Part shown: positions 40,678 to 50,500 of the stretch, piece after piece | Numbering within the stretch: the first letter of the stretch is position 1 | Layout: each line of letters begins with the position of its first letter | NCBI RefSeq assembly: GCF_014650715.1 | Contig: NZ_BMVM01000011.1 | Span: 222,688 to 286,687 of the forward strand | Direction: 5' to 3' | DNA: 64,000 nt | Origin: Streptomyces bluensis | GTDB lineage: Bacteria; Actinomycetota; Actinomycetes; Streptomycetales; Streptomycetaceae | The notes under the pieces: generated by a model | Told to the model about the DNA's origin: nothing | Database searches by the model: none | Seen by the model: only the letters and a program-made list of their open reading frames with translations | Made by a program: the position numbers and the translations under genes

Positions 40678-41095
40678 TTACCCGTAGCCCTTGCCCAACT
40701 CCAAGGCGGGAATGAGTATTTCGGCTGCCGCGCACTCGTGGCACGCTGTGGCGCCGGGCCGCATCAGCGCGTCGAGCGCCTCCATCGCGCCCAGTTCCTT
40801 GCCCCCGTCCGTCGCGCTGCGGCACACGGAGTCGTGAACGACCATGCCTCCACGACCTGTGGATCGGGCTGCGCCACCCAACCCAGAAGGCTTCGGCGGC
40901 GGAAGAGCCGCAAGGCCCCGATGCGTCGGGACCACCGACAAGTCCACACCCTCGATGGGCCGGAGCTGCTTATCCGTGACCCACACCGAGTACTCGGCAG
41001 CCTCCACGCCCTCCTCCGTTGCTACCCACGAGGGCACGCCAATGCGATACCTCCAAGGGTGCAGCCCGGTCGTCTGCAACCTCTCATAGAGGCGG
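40678..41095 (-). pseudogene. Remnant of a Streptomyces hypothetical gene
   Basis: Minus-strand coding traces: WRYRIGVPSWVATEEG, EAAEYSVWVTDKQLRPIEG and VDLSVVPTHR in one frame, WVAQPDPQVVEAW in a second, then VVHDSVCRSATDGGKELG and ATACHECAAAEILIPALELG in the first again, ending at 40678. Two compensating frame changes around 40850-40900 break it, and the 5' end is lost at about 41095 where the recombinase fragment begins. The CxxC end suggests a metal site. The intact form is familiar from Streptomyces but I cannot name the family with certainty. Confidence 0.55.
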
Positions 41096-41810
41096 ACTCG
41101 CACGGTCTGTTCTCTGGGCGCCTGCTGCCGTTCGACAAGACCCGGATCTTCCCCTACGCCTACCGGCACACCTACGCCCAGCGGTACGCGGATGCTGGCG
41201 TGGCCCCGGATGCGCTCAAAGAGCTCATGGACCATACGGACCTCAAGGTCACGCAGAACTACTACCGGGTCAGCCAGGAGCGGCGCCGTGAGGCCGTGGA
41301 CCGAGTGGTCGCCCTGCAGTTCGACCGAAACGGCAACCGGGTCTGGCGCAAGGCCCAGTCGCTGCTGGACTCTGAGCACGTCAGGCGCGCGAACGGCGAG
41401 GTCAGCGTCCCGTACGGCGTGTGCCAGGAGCCGTCGAATGTCGCGGCCTGCGGCCAGAGCTGCCCCATCCGGTTCCGCTGTGTGGGCTGCGACCACTTCC
41501 GCACCGACGTCTCCTACCTGCCCGATCTTCAGGCATACCTCGCCGACCTGCTGCGCAGCCGCGAGCGGCTGATGTCCACCTTCGACGCGGACGGCTGGGC
41601 ACGCAGCGAGGCCATGCCCTCGGATGAGGAAATCCGCCGGGTGCGACGTCTGATCGCCCGGTCAAGGCCGACCTCGGCGACCTCAGCGTGGAAGAACAGG
41701 CACAGATCGAGGAAGCCGTCGCCGTGGTCCGCCGCGGCCGGACCGTACTGCTCGGCATGCCCCGGATCGGCCAGCCCCTTCCCGACGTCTGTCCCCGGAG
41801 GACGGCATGA
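41076..41810 (+). pseudogene. C-terminal part of a Tn554-type tyrosine recombinase
   Basis: From about 41076 the frame reads RIFPYAYRHTYAQRYADAG, PDALKELMDHTDLKVTQNYY (the catalytic R..H...H/Y box) and CGQSCPIRFRCVGCDHFRTD (a Cys-rich tail typical of TnpA/TnpB of Tn554-like elements). One G is missing near 41661, after which the other frame continues VKADLGDLSVEEQAQIEEAV to TGA at 41808. The N-terminal catalytic Arg half is absent. It overlaps the TnpC-like gene start (ATGA). Confidence 0.75.
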
Positions 41811-41981
41811 GCACGATGCACCAAGGCCGCCAAGACGGCACCGACCGCCGACGCCAGCGGGTGACCAACGCACTCAAGGCCGCCGCCCAGATCGGTGGGC
41901 CCATCAGCGTCTCCGGCATCGCCCGACAAGCCGGGGTGGACCGCACCTTCCTCTACCGCCACCGGGACCTGCTCGCCCTAG
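41807..41981 (+). pseudogene. DUF6262/TnpC-like gene, 5' piece
   Basis: ATG at 41807: RRRQRVTNALKAAAQIGG, PISVSGIARQAGVDRTFLYR and HRDLLAL, a DNA-binding helix-turn-helix N-terminus of DUF6262 (TnpC) proteins. At the CTAG (41978-41981) it is cut by mobile DNA; the rest of the gene resumes in frame at the matching CTAG at 47163. The complete protein would have had about 173 residues. Confidence 0.8.
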
Positions 41982-42931
41982 GTGTATTGCCCTGAGAGGT
42001 TCGGAACGCGGCTGGCGGGTGGTTGGCCTTTGAGCGCGGTGTGTCCGCGGTGGTGATTGTAGGTGTGCAGCCAGCCGGGGAATGCCTCGCGTCGTTCCTG
42101 TTCTGACCGGTAGGGCTTGGCGTAGGCCCACTCGTCGAGCAGAGTGCGGTTGAACCGTTCGACCTTGCCGTTCGTCTGCGGCCGGTAGGCGCGTGTGCGC
42201 TTGTGCGTGATGCCGGCCGCGGCCAGGGCATCGCGCCACAGGCGGGACTTGTAGCAGGAGCCGTTGTCGGTCAGGACGCGTTCGACGGTGATGCCGCAGG
42301 AGGTGAAGAACGCCTGTGCCCGCCCCCAGAAGGCGACGGCGGTCTCCTTCTTCTCGTCCGGGTGGATCTCGCTGTAGGCCAGGCGGGAGTGGTCGTCGAC
42401 GGCGGTGTGGATGTAGCTGTAGCCGACGCCGGAGCGGGTCTTGCGGCCCGCTTGACGGCCGAGGACCTTGTGGCCGCCGCCGTTGGGGATGTTGCCGAGC
42501 TTCTTGATGTCGACGTGCACCAGCTCGCCGGGCCTGTCGCGTTCGTAGCGGCGTATGACCCGGCCGGTGGCCCGGTCCAGGTGCGTGAGGCGGGCCAGGC
42601 CGTAGCGGGTCAGCACGCGGTGCACCGTCGAGGGCACCAGCCGCAGCAGACCCGCGATGCGGGCCGGTCCCCACCGGCGCAGCACGCGCACCTTGATGAT
42701 GCGCCGCTCGGTACGCGTCGGAATCCGCCGTGGGCCGGCGTGCGGGCGGCTGGAGCGGTCGGCCATGCCCGCCTCGCCGTGCTGCCGGTAGCGGTCGGCC
42801 CATCGCTTGGCGGTGCTCACGGAGACCTGGAAGCGTTCCGCGGCCCGCCGCAGGGGCCAGTCGTCCTCGACGACGCAGCGGGCAAGACGCAGACGGCCGG
42901 TCTCGGTCAGCGGTGCGTTACGGTGCGGCAT
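41978..42931 (-). CDS. IS481 transposase
   Basis: 317 residues from an ATG at 42931. N-terminal helix-turn-helix (AAERFQVSVSTAKRWADRYR), then the DDE core: GELVHVDIKKLGNI and SYIHTAVDDHSRLAYSE (first Asp region), VERVLTDNGSCYKS (second Asp), and YRPQTNGKVERFNRTLLDEW (Glu). The frame is intact. Its TAG stop lies in the CTAG target duplication just outside the element. Confidence 0.93.
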   Translation of the reverse strand: MPHRNAPLTETGRLRLARCVVEDDWPLRRAAERFQVSVSTAKRWADRYRQHGEAGMADRSSRPHAGPRRIPTRTERRIIKVRVLRRWGPARIAGLLRLVPSTVHRVLTRYGLARLTHLDRATGRVIRRYERDRPGELVHVDIKKLGNIPNGGGHKVLGRQAGRKTRSGVGYSYIHTAVDDHSRLAYSEIHPDEKKETAVAFWGRAQAFFTSCGITVERVLTDNGSCYKSRLWRDALAAAGITHKRTRAYRPQTNGKVERFNRTLLDEWAYAKPYRSEQERREAFPGWLHTYNHHRGHTALKGQPPASRVPNLSGQYT

Positions 42932-43048
42932 GAGGGCCTTTCCGGTCGCCGGTGCAGAGATCGCAATCCACACCGAGCCAGAAGGCCCTCACCCATTTCA
43001 AGATCACACGTCAGTGATCGCTGTCACCAACCTCCGTGGACAGAACAC
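41982..43048 (-). mobile_element. IS481-family insertion sequence
   Basis: 1067 bp with imperfect 20-bp ends (GTGTATTGCCCTGAGAGGTT at the left; GTGTTCTGTCCACGGAGGTT inward from the right; 14 of 20 match), flanked by CTAG on both sides (41978 and 43049). A second copy begins at 63949, also at CTAG. One gene covers nearly the whole element. Confidence 0.85.
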
Positions 43049-43052
43049 CTAG

Positions 43053-43125
43053 GGCCTGTGTGATGTCGTGATCACTCGGCTGCTTGCAGGAGATCTCCGA
43101 GCCAGATCATCAAGGCGCGGAGTCG
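43053..43125 (-). mobile_element. IS5 terminal remnant
   Basis: 73 bp nearly identical (two or three differences) to the inverted right end of the IS5 copy at 46069-47162, including the last codons of the transposase (DLLQAAE). Joined abruptly to an ISL3 transposase fragment. Confidence 0.8.
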
Positions 43126-43651
43126 GGTCGGTGGCCCGTCCACAGCGCGGCTTGCCCCGGCGGGTCTCATCGATGCCCAGTACGTCGACCTCGGGCAGCG
43201 GGGCGTCGACGACCTCGCGTGCCGATGTGCGGAAGGCGCCCATCACCGTCGGCCAGGACAGATGCAGGTCGCGGGCGGCCTGGATGACCGTGGAGCCGGC
43301 ATCGGGCACGCGGCGGCCGACCGCTACCCGCAGTCGCACGGTGATCCGCGCGCCGGCCGGTATCTGCGGGATCTGCTCGGTGAACGACCGGCGCGGGCAG
43401 CCGGGCTCCCGGCACCACCAGCGGCGCTTGTGCCAGCGGAAATCCAGCCCGCTCTCGCCGTACGGCAGATCGCGGGGCCGAGTCGTCGCGGAGCCCTTCA
43501 CCCGCGTGGCGAACACCCCGCACTCGGGGCAGGCCCGCGCCTGCTCATCGGCGGTGATCAGGTGCACCCGGCGGGTGCCGTCCTCCAGCCGCTCCACCCG
43601 CGCGACGGCCAGGCCGTCCAGGCCGAGCAGCAACGTCGTATCGTTGTCCAA
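43126..43651 (-). pseudogene. ISL3-family transposase, N-terminal half
   Basis: TTG at 43651 opens LLLGLDGLAVARVERLED, with the zinc-binding CPECGVFATRVKGS and WWCREPGCPRRSF typical of ISL3 transposases, and reaches the first catalytic block VDVLGIDETRRGKPR near 43150. There it is cut by the IS5 remnant; the remaining two-thirds with the other acidic residues are missing. Confidence 0.8.
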
Positions 43652-43849
43652 GCCCGTGGTTTCTGAATGATCGTTCTGCGTCGAGAACAGAAATGATCAC
43701 TCATGGCCACGGGCATCCTGCTGTCAGGACCACCCCACTGCCCCTGCCCTCACGCAGTGTGACAGCCAGTCAGTCCACTCGGGACGACGCACCGCTCAAG
43801 TTCGAAGATCCGGCAAACGCCGGGGCCCTGCCGCGAGGGAAGTGCCGGG

Positions 43850-44746
43850 TCAGCCCCCCGAGGATGAGCTTGGTGATGCCACCGCAGTGGAGCCTTGCGG
43901 AGTGCACGTGGCCTGCTTCCCGGCTCTACTCGTCAGCGTGGCGCATGCCCGGGCTCTGGACGGGTCCGCCGCAGGCGTCATGGGGCTGAACGCGTCGACG
44001 CCGAAGCTGACCCGGCCGGTCTGAGGTGCTCCGTCGATCCCGTCCACGTGAACCTGATCACCGACCTTTGCCTGGAGTATGCGGCCCCAGGCGGCCTGGC
44101 ACCTGGAGCTGTAGCGCAGCTCGATCAGTGTGTTGGATAGCCAGATGCTGGCTGCGGTGCGGGCGTCGTCTCCGCATCCCGCGAGCCGGGGGTCCTTTCC
44201 TTCGCACGTCTTGTGGCGGCATTCTGCCAACGACGTCGACTTTGGAGTTGCCAAGCCTGAAGGGCCGGCAGCTGGTTTCGCGCCGTCGCTCTTCTTGCTT
44301 CCTAAGTCCTCATTCCCGGCGTGAGTGACGGCCACGACCAACAGCACCACGCACATGAGAAGGGCGGCGCTTGCTGCGCCAAAGATGAGGTGCCACCGGG
44401 ATAATCGCCGGTCGCGCGAAGGGGGCTCCGTTGCGCCGGTCACCTCGGCGGTCTGTGTTTTTTCTCTCCCGCCTCCGCGTGCTTGAGCGTGTGCCGCCCG
44501 CCGCCACAGTTCGAGCAGCGGAGCGACATGTTCGGGGCCGGCCACCTCCGCCATCGCGAGCACCGCCTGGCGTGGTGGAAACTTCTTTCCGTTGAGGTAT
44601 CGCTCCCAAGCCGACTTGCTGTAGGCCGTCTGTGACGCGAGGGCGATGAGAGTCAGTTCCGTGACGTCTTTCAGGCTTCGCAACTCCTGGACCAAGTGCA
44701 CTACCTCAGGTTCAAGATCACTTGGCAGCGTCTTCCAACGTGTCAT
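43850..44746 (-). CDS. Membrane-bound XRE regulator with DUF2690 domain
   Basis: 298 residues from an ATG at 44746. Residues about 15-75 are an XRE-type helix-turn-helix (TELTLIALASQTAYSKSAW, ERYLNGKKFPPRQAVL). A membrane helix (LIFGAASAALLMCVVLLVVA) leads to an outside DUF2690 domain with CRHKTCEGKDPRLAGCG, SNTLIELRYSSRCQAAWG and a paired Cys pattern. This makes a one-piece sensor: DNA binding inside, DUF2690 outside. It is divergent from the lectin and the second DUF2690 gene. Confidence 0.85.
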   Translation of the reverse strand: MTRWKTLPSDLEPEVVHLVQELRSLKDVTELTLIALASQTAYSKSAWERYLNGKKFPPRQAVLAMAEVAGPEHVAPLLELWRRAAHAQARGGGREKTQTAEVTGATEPPSRDRRLSRWHLIFGAASAALLMCVVLLVVAVTHAGNEDLGSKKSDGAKPAAGPSGLATPKSTSLAECRHKTCEGKDPRLAGCGDDARTAASIWLSNTLIELRYSSRCQAAWGRILQAKVGDQVHVDGIDGAPQTGRVSFGVDAFSPMTPAADPSRARACATLTSRAGKQATCTPQGSTAVASPSSSSGG

Positions 44747-44966
44747 GTCCCCAACTTTCCCAGGCGGGCCTGCGTCTCGCCAGCCTGCGGCGGGTGCGGT
44801 CCCCCAAGTTCCCCGTTCTCTGCCACGACCTGCCCTTGGGGGTGCCGTATCCCGCACTGTGAGGTGCAGCCCGGCGCGGTGGACCAGGCAGCCGGGGCCG
44901 ACGGCCGGTGCCAGAAGCACGCGAGTCGGCCATGTCCGGGAAACGAAAGCCAGCAAGGAGGAAACG

Positions 44967-45398
44967 GTGAGTAAATTGGCCAGATGGTCCGGTGTCGCGC
45001 TCGCGGTAGTGATTCCGTTCGTAGCGACGGCAACGCCGGCTCACGCCGCCAACATGGGGCAGGGCATTTCCAGGGGGGAGACCCTCAGAAAGGGCGACTA
45101 CCTACACAAAGAGTTCTCGGGATATGCCGTCGAACTCATCATGCAGAACGACGGAAACCTGGTTCTGAAGGCGACGAACGGTCACGTGTGCTGGGCGGCA
45201 GGGACAAACCCTGGTGGGAGCCGTGCCGTGTACCAGAAGGACGGCAACTTCGTCATCTACAACAGCAGCGGCCGAGCACTGTGGGCGAGCAATACGGTCG
45301 GCGAGACATGGGAGACCGGAACGTCCGTGAACATAGGCGTGCGTGGCGGGCTGTATGCGGGCTACAAGAAGGTTTCCGGCGACTGCTCTTGGCGTTGA
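44967..45398 (+). CDS. Secreted bulb-type lectin domain protein
   Basis: 143 residues from a GTG at 44967 with AAGGAGG upstream. Signal peptide (GVALAVVIPFVATATPAHA), then one B-lectin domain: GDYLHKEFSGYAVELIMQND, with QNDGNLVLK and QKDGNFVIYNSSGRALWAS, the QxDxNxVxY mannose-binding pattern (partly degenerate in the first repeat). A small secreted lectin; similar proteins act as mannose-binding bacteriocins (LlpA type) or adhesins. Confidence 0.87.
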   Translation: MSKLARWSGVALAVVIPFVATATPAHAANMGQGISRGETLRKGDYLHKEFSGYAVELIMQNDGNLVLKATNGHVCWAAGTNPGGSRAVYQKDGNFVIYNSSGRALWASNTVGETWETGTSVNIGVRGGLYAGYKKVSGDCSWR

Positions 45399-45444
45399 TT
45401 TGAAACAAGTGTCAGGAACAACAGAAGGGACAGGAAGGGAACAC

Positions 45445-46002
45445 ATGAATTCGATTGCCGAGCGGCAGCCGTGGATTCGGTGGGCGTGCGCGGTCGCCGC
45501 GGCCACGGCGCTGATGGTGACCGCTGGGCCGGCCGACGCCTCGCCTGCAACAGCGCAACCCGCGAAGGCCGAAACGCCCCGCTTGTCAACAGTTTCGACG
45601 ATAGCAGCTGGGGCCGGCTGCGGCTCCGACTGCAATGAAACCGACCCCAGCGAACCAGTGTGGAGCAGCCGACTCGGACGGACTGTGACCTGCGCCAACG
45701 ACGCCATCACTGCGCACCAGGTCGCCCTCAAGGAAGGGATCACCCTCCAGCTCCGTTACAGTCCGCTCTGTCGCACCGTCTGGGCCCGGTTTTGGGGCGG
45801 CAACCCCGGCTGGACATACGTGGTGTCGGTGTACTCAGATTCCTGGAACATTTCGTACCATGGGATGACCGAAGTTCCGGCCCCCGGCGGGACCTGGCGC
45901 AACTGGTCTGATCAGATGGACGACGCTGGCATCACGGCCAAGGCGTGCATCGGTTACGACTGGAACCGGCTCAACAACGTCGGATGCACCGGCTTCTACT
46001 GA
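45445..46002 (+). CDS. Secreted DUF2690-like protein
   Basis: 185 residues from an ATG at 45445. Signal peptide (ACAVAAATALMVTAGPADA), then GCGSDCNETDPSEPVW, ITLQLRYSPLCRTVWARFW and a C-terminal ACIGYDWNRLNNVGCTGFY. The LRYSxxCxxxWAR block matches the outside domain of the XRE-DUF2690 protein, so the two are probably related in function. Six cysteines suggest disulfides. It follows the lectin gene by 46 bases. Confidence 0.8.
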   Translation: MNSIAERQPWIRWACAVAAATALMVTAGPADASPATAQPAKAETPRLSTVSTIAAGAGCGSDCNETDPSEPVWSSRLGRTVTCANDAITAHQVALKEGITLQLRYSPLCRTVWARFWGGNPGWTYVVSVYSDSWNISYHGMTEVPAPGGTWRNWSDQMDDAGITAKACIGYDWNRLNNVGCTGFY

Positions 46003-46068
46003 GTAACAGCCACGATCAGGTCACAGGTGCGAGCCCGTGCCGCTGGAGCCTGTCGCCATCGTGGTTAG

Positions 46069-47162
46069 GACCTGTGTGATGTCGTGATCAATCTTGCCGA
46101 TCCGGGTCCGTCTGGAAGGCGGATCCGGTAGTAAGACGATCGTGACGCGCAGGCAACTCACCGATGAGCAGTGGAAGTTGATCGAGCCGTTCCTGCCGAT
46201 AGGCGAGTACGGCCCGTACCCCGAGCGGCTGCGGGATCAGTTTGAAGGGGTGATCTGGCGGTTCAGGACCGGCGCGCAGTGGCGTGAGATGCCGGGCGAG
46301 TTCGGGCCCTGGCCGACCGTCTACGGAGGCTTCCGGGTCTGGCGGAACGCCGGTGTTTTCACCGCCCTGCTGGAGGGCCTGATCGCCGAAGCCGCCCGCC
46401 AGGGCAAGACGGACTTGTCCCTGGTCAGCGTGGACTCCACGACCGTCCGTGCTCACCACGACGCCGCCGGGCTGATCGTCGGCAAGGACGTCATGGAGGC
46501 TCTCGAGGAAGCCTCCGCCGAGCAGGAAGAGGTCCGGCAAAAAGGGGTAGCGAGGCGGAACAGAACGGGCGGGACGCAGGAAACGAGCCTGAGCGGACCG
46601 AACGCCGACGCGTCCGCCGCCGACGCAGACTCAGCCTGAAGGAAGCCCTGCTCGGCAGGTCCCGCGGCGGACTGACCAGCAAGGTCCACCTCGCTGCCGA
46701 CCGCTAGCGCCGGCCTCTGTCATTCGTCCTGACAGCCGGGCAGGCCGCGGACAGCCCCTCAGTTCGTCCCCGTGTTGAAGAAGATCCGGGTCCGTCTGCC
46801 GGTCGGCCGGTCCCTCACCCGGCCGGGCGCGGTCGCCGCGGACAAGACATCATCCCGCGCCAACCGCGCCCACCTGCGCAAACGCCGCATCAGAGCGGTC
46901 ATCCCGGAGAAGAAGGACCAGGTGGCCAACCGCAAGAAGAAGGGCAGCCGGGGCGGTCGTCCCGTCGCCTTCGACGCCGGTCTTTACCGTGATCGCAACA
47001 CGGTCGAGCGACTGATCAACCGGCTGAAGGACTGGCGCGGCATCGCCACACGTTTCGACAAGACGCCCGAGAGCTACCTCGCCGCCCTCGAACTCCGCGC
47101 CTCGATGATCTGGCACGGAGATCTCCTGCAAGCAGCCGAGTGATCACGACATCACACAGGCC
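46069..47162 (+). mobile_element. IS5-family insertion sequence
   Basis: 1094 bp; ends GACCTGTGTGATGTCGTGA (left) and the inverted GGCCTGTGTGATGTCGTGA (right). The left flank is TTAG (46065-46068) and the right flank CTAG (47163-47166), so the two flanks are not a duplication of one site, consistent with this copy being the right arm of a larger element. Confidence 0.82.
46142..47143 (+). pseudogene. IS5 transposase, broken
   Basis: GTG at 46142: TRRQLTDEQWKLIEPFLP, WRFRTGAQWREMPGEFGPW and LVSVDSTTVRAHHDAAG (first Asp) are intact. The frame is lost near 46640, an in-frame TAG follows at about 46706 (ADR then stop then RRPLSFVLT), and the C-terminal part resumes as GLYRDRNTVERLINRLKDW with the Glu-containing ERxIxRLKxxRxxATR box to 47143. 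Not active as it stands. Confidence 0.85.
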
Positions 47163-47513
47163 CTAGTCCACGCCGCCGAACTCGAACCCGCCGATCAGGA
47201 CCTGGCGGGCGCCACCCCGGTCAGCCGTGCCTCGCTCCAGGCCGAGCTCGCCAACGCCCAAGCCCGCAACACCCGGCTCGTCACGCGTATCCAGCAACTG
47301 GAGAAGCGCCTGTCCGAGGCACTGGGAGAGCAGGTCTGGCGCGAGTCCGGCCTGGGTGCCCCCGCCGACATCGACGAACTCCAACACAAGATCACCCGCC
47401 TGGAACAGCACAACGTCGACCTGACGGCCTCCTTGCAAGAGCGCGAGGCCGAGCTGGAAGCCGCCCGAGAAGCCAACCGCCACCTGACCCGGGCCCTCAA
47501 CCAGCGCGAATGA
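47163..47513 (+). pseudogene. DUF6262/TnpC-like gene, 3' piece
   Basis: Reads in frame from the CTAG: LVHAAELEPADQDLAGA, PVSRASLQAELANAQARN and a long coiled coil (QQLEKRLSEALGEQVWRE, EELQHKITRLEQHN-type heptads), ending at 47513. It is the missing remainder of the gene whose start is at 41807, displaced by 5.2 kb of inserted DNA. Confidence 0.8.
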
Positions 47514-47555
47514 ACGAATCGAGCCACGGCGCTCCCGCGTGACACGCGGGGCGGT

Positions 47556-50500
47556 TCACATCCTGCCGTCCCATTTTTGTCGGATGGCCGTGGCTTCTTC
47601 GGCCGCAGTCAGTGCCTCATCCCGCCGTCCAACCTTTGACAGACAAACACTGAGGTTGTGCAGAGTATCTGCGAGTTCGGGTTCGTAGACAGAAGGTTGA
47701 GCTTTGGCTAGCCGCCGCCACACGGCTATGGCTTCTTCGGCCGCAGTCAGTGCCTCATCCCGCCGTCCCATCTCCACGAGGTAAATACTGAGGTTGTGGA
47801 GCGCAACGGCGAAGTCGGGTTCGTTGTCGGCAGGATTAGCCCTTGCCAGCCGTCGCCGGATGGTCACAGCTTCTTCGGTTGTCGTCAGTGCTTTGTCTAG
47901 CCGTCCCACATCCCATAGAAGAGCGCCCAGGTCGGTAAGCATGGAGGCGAGGCCAGGTTCATGGTAGGTGGGGTTGACCCTCGCCAGCGATCGCCACATG
48001 ACGACGACTTCCTCGGCCATGGCCGCCGCCTCCTGCGTCCGACCCTCACGCTCCAGAGCAGCGCATTGGCCGGTCATGAAGCGGACCACGTCGAGTTCGA
48101 TGCCGAGCCCACGCCGGCCGGTGATGTCGCCCAGCGGCCGAGTTTCGCCGGCGGCAGCTTGCCTTTCCTCCTCCAGCAAGGCCATCTCCGCCCAAGCGTT
48201 GCTTATATCCCTCGCCATGTCGGCTGGGCTGAGCTCCAGGGTCCCGGATTGGTCCTCGCCCAGCCGTCGCCGGATGGCGCTGGCTTCCTCGGCAGCGGCC
48301 AGCGCTTCCCGTTCTCGCCCTGTCTCGGCCAGAGAGTCGCTGAGGTCGGTCAGAGCCTCGGCAAGGTACCTCTCCGAGGTGTCGGGGTCGGCTCCCAGCC
48401 AGCGATGCATGGCGACGGCCTCCTCAGCCGCGTCCACAGCCTCCTCCAAGAACCCCATCTCCGGCAGGGAGTAACCGAGGTTCCTCAGAAGGTTGGCGAG
48501 TTGGAAGTCAGAGTCCGCGATGTCATGGCCCCGCCGCCGGATGCTGGCAGCTTCCTTGGCAGTGTTCAGAGCCTCTTCCAACCGCCCTGTCACCGCCAAG
48601 GCACTGCCAAGCTCGGTGAGCGCTCTAGCTAGGTCGGGTTCGTGGGCTTCGGGAATCTGGGAAGCCAGCCGTCGCAAGACGGTGACAGCTTCCTCAAATA
48701 CGGCTAGCGCCTCGTCCAACCGCCTGAAATGCGCCAGGTGGTTACCGAGATCCATCAGCGATATGCCGAGATCGAGTTCGTAGGCTGCGGGAATCTGGGA
48801 AGCCAGCCGTCGTAACACGGTGACGGCTTCCTCAGATGCCGCCAGCGCCTCGCTGTGCCGCCCAACAGACTCCAGCTCCACGCTGAGGTTGGCCAGTGAA
48901 GAAGCAAGGGCAGGACTGTGGACGGCAGGGTGATCGTGGGCCAGTCGCCGCAGCAGTGTCACGGCTTCCTGCACCACAGCCAATGCTTCACCACGCCGAG
49001 AATTAGCACTGAGACTCGCGCCGAGGCTGATTAGCGATGTGGCGAGGGCGGGTTCGTTGTCGGCGGGGCTGGCCTTCGCTAGCGGCCGCAGGATGGATAC
49101 GGCTTCTTCGCAGGCGGCCAAAGCTTCCCGGCTCCGCCCCGCCGCGCTCAATTCGGCGCCGAGGTTGTTCAGAGCGTGGGCGAAACCGATTGTGAGAACG
49201 GGCAGGTCGCGTGTTGCGATGCGCCAATGCCGACGATCCCGCTGCATCCGCAGCAAAAGCGCGACGACTTCTTCGCTGGCGGCCAGGGCTTCCTGCCTTC
49301 TCCCCACCTGCGACAGGCTTGCCCCGAGGGCGATCAAACACTGGGCGAGATATCCCTCATAGGCAGCAGGGTCGGATCGGGCGAGTGGTCGGCATAGTGC
49401 GACGGCCTGCTGGGAGGCGGTCAGTGCTTCCACGTAGCGTCCAGCGTGGGTGAGGCTGAAGCTGAGGTGGTAGTGGATGTTTACGCGTTCGGCTGGGTCG
49501 TCGGTATGGGCGAGACGGTGCTTGGCGAGGCGCGAAGCGACCGCAGCAATGCCGACGTCGAGGTCGGTGTGAAGACCGTCGGGGAAGTGGGACTCGATGG
49601 CTTCCAGGAGGCTGGGGTCAATGTCGTCCAGAGCGGCCAGTGCAGTCAGCGCGGCACTGCCAGCAGCGACGGCGAGCCGGGGATTGGCGCGCAGTAGGGG
49701 GTAGAGGTGCTGGGGGCCAAGGTGGGGCCAGCGTTCGATGGCCGTGGCCAGGAGGGTGACAGCCCGAGGGGTCCAGGAGGGCGGGATGCGGGTGTTGCGT
49801 CGGCGCTGCAGCCATCCAAAGCCCTGTCTGGCCTCCTGAAGCCGCGGATCGGTCAGCAGGGCGGTGGTGGTGGGGGCCGCCCAGGTTTGGGCGGGGTAGT
49901 CGGCCTGGTGTCCGGGGAGGGTGAGGGCGAGGAAGTCTTCGGCGAGGCGATCGGGGTACAGCGGTTCCAGAACCGTGGTGCGGGTGGGGTCGGCGGGCGG
50001 GTAGCAGACGGCGTGGTCCGCGAGGATCCGCTCCGGGGCGGGGCCGAGCCGCAGGGTCTTGAGGACTGCGGTACCCGTTGAGGATTCGAGAGAGCCGGTG
50101 AGAGCGGCGGTGAACACCGTCTGGTTCATCACCTGCGGCGGGGTGCGGTAGGTGCGCTCGCCGGGGCGGATTTCATGGGTTTCGTCGCCGTACAGGTGCA
50201 CCCAGTGCAGATGTTCGCGGTCCAGGAGATAGATGGTCAGGCCCGCCATGTCGTCGGGCGGGCGGCGGCCTGTGGCGTGGGCGTCGACAGCGACCAATGC
50301 GGCGATGTGCACGGCCAAGGTGAGGCCAAAGTCCGGGCGCTCCAGCGACCCGGGCGGAGTGATGCCCGCCGGAGAGGTGAGGCCGTAGCGGACGGCGAAG
50401 CTGTCGCGGGCGGCGCGGAACATCTGTGCGCGTGGCCCGGCCTCTTGTGATGGCAGGGGGGAGAGTAACTGGGCGGAAGTTCCCGCTTGGTGGTTGGCCA

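Larger units (their letters stand above)
43053..47162. mobile_element. IS5-bounded composite element
   Basis: The segment starts and ends with the same IS5 terminal sequence in opposite orientation (GGCCTGTGTGATGTCGTGA inward from both 43053 and 47162) and is bracketed by CTAG at 43049-43052 and 47163-47166. It splits the DUF6262 gene. Contents: a 73-bp IS5 remnant, a truncated ISL3 transposase, three cargo genes and an IS5 copy. The IS481 later entered the left CTAG. Confidence 0.7.

Noticed and set aside
44967..46002. Lectin and DUF2690 genes as one fused protein
   Set aside because: Each has its own ribosome-binding site and signal peptide, with a stop between them.
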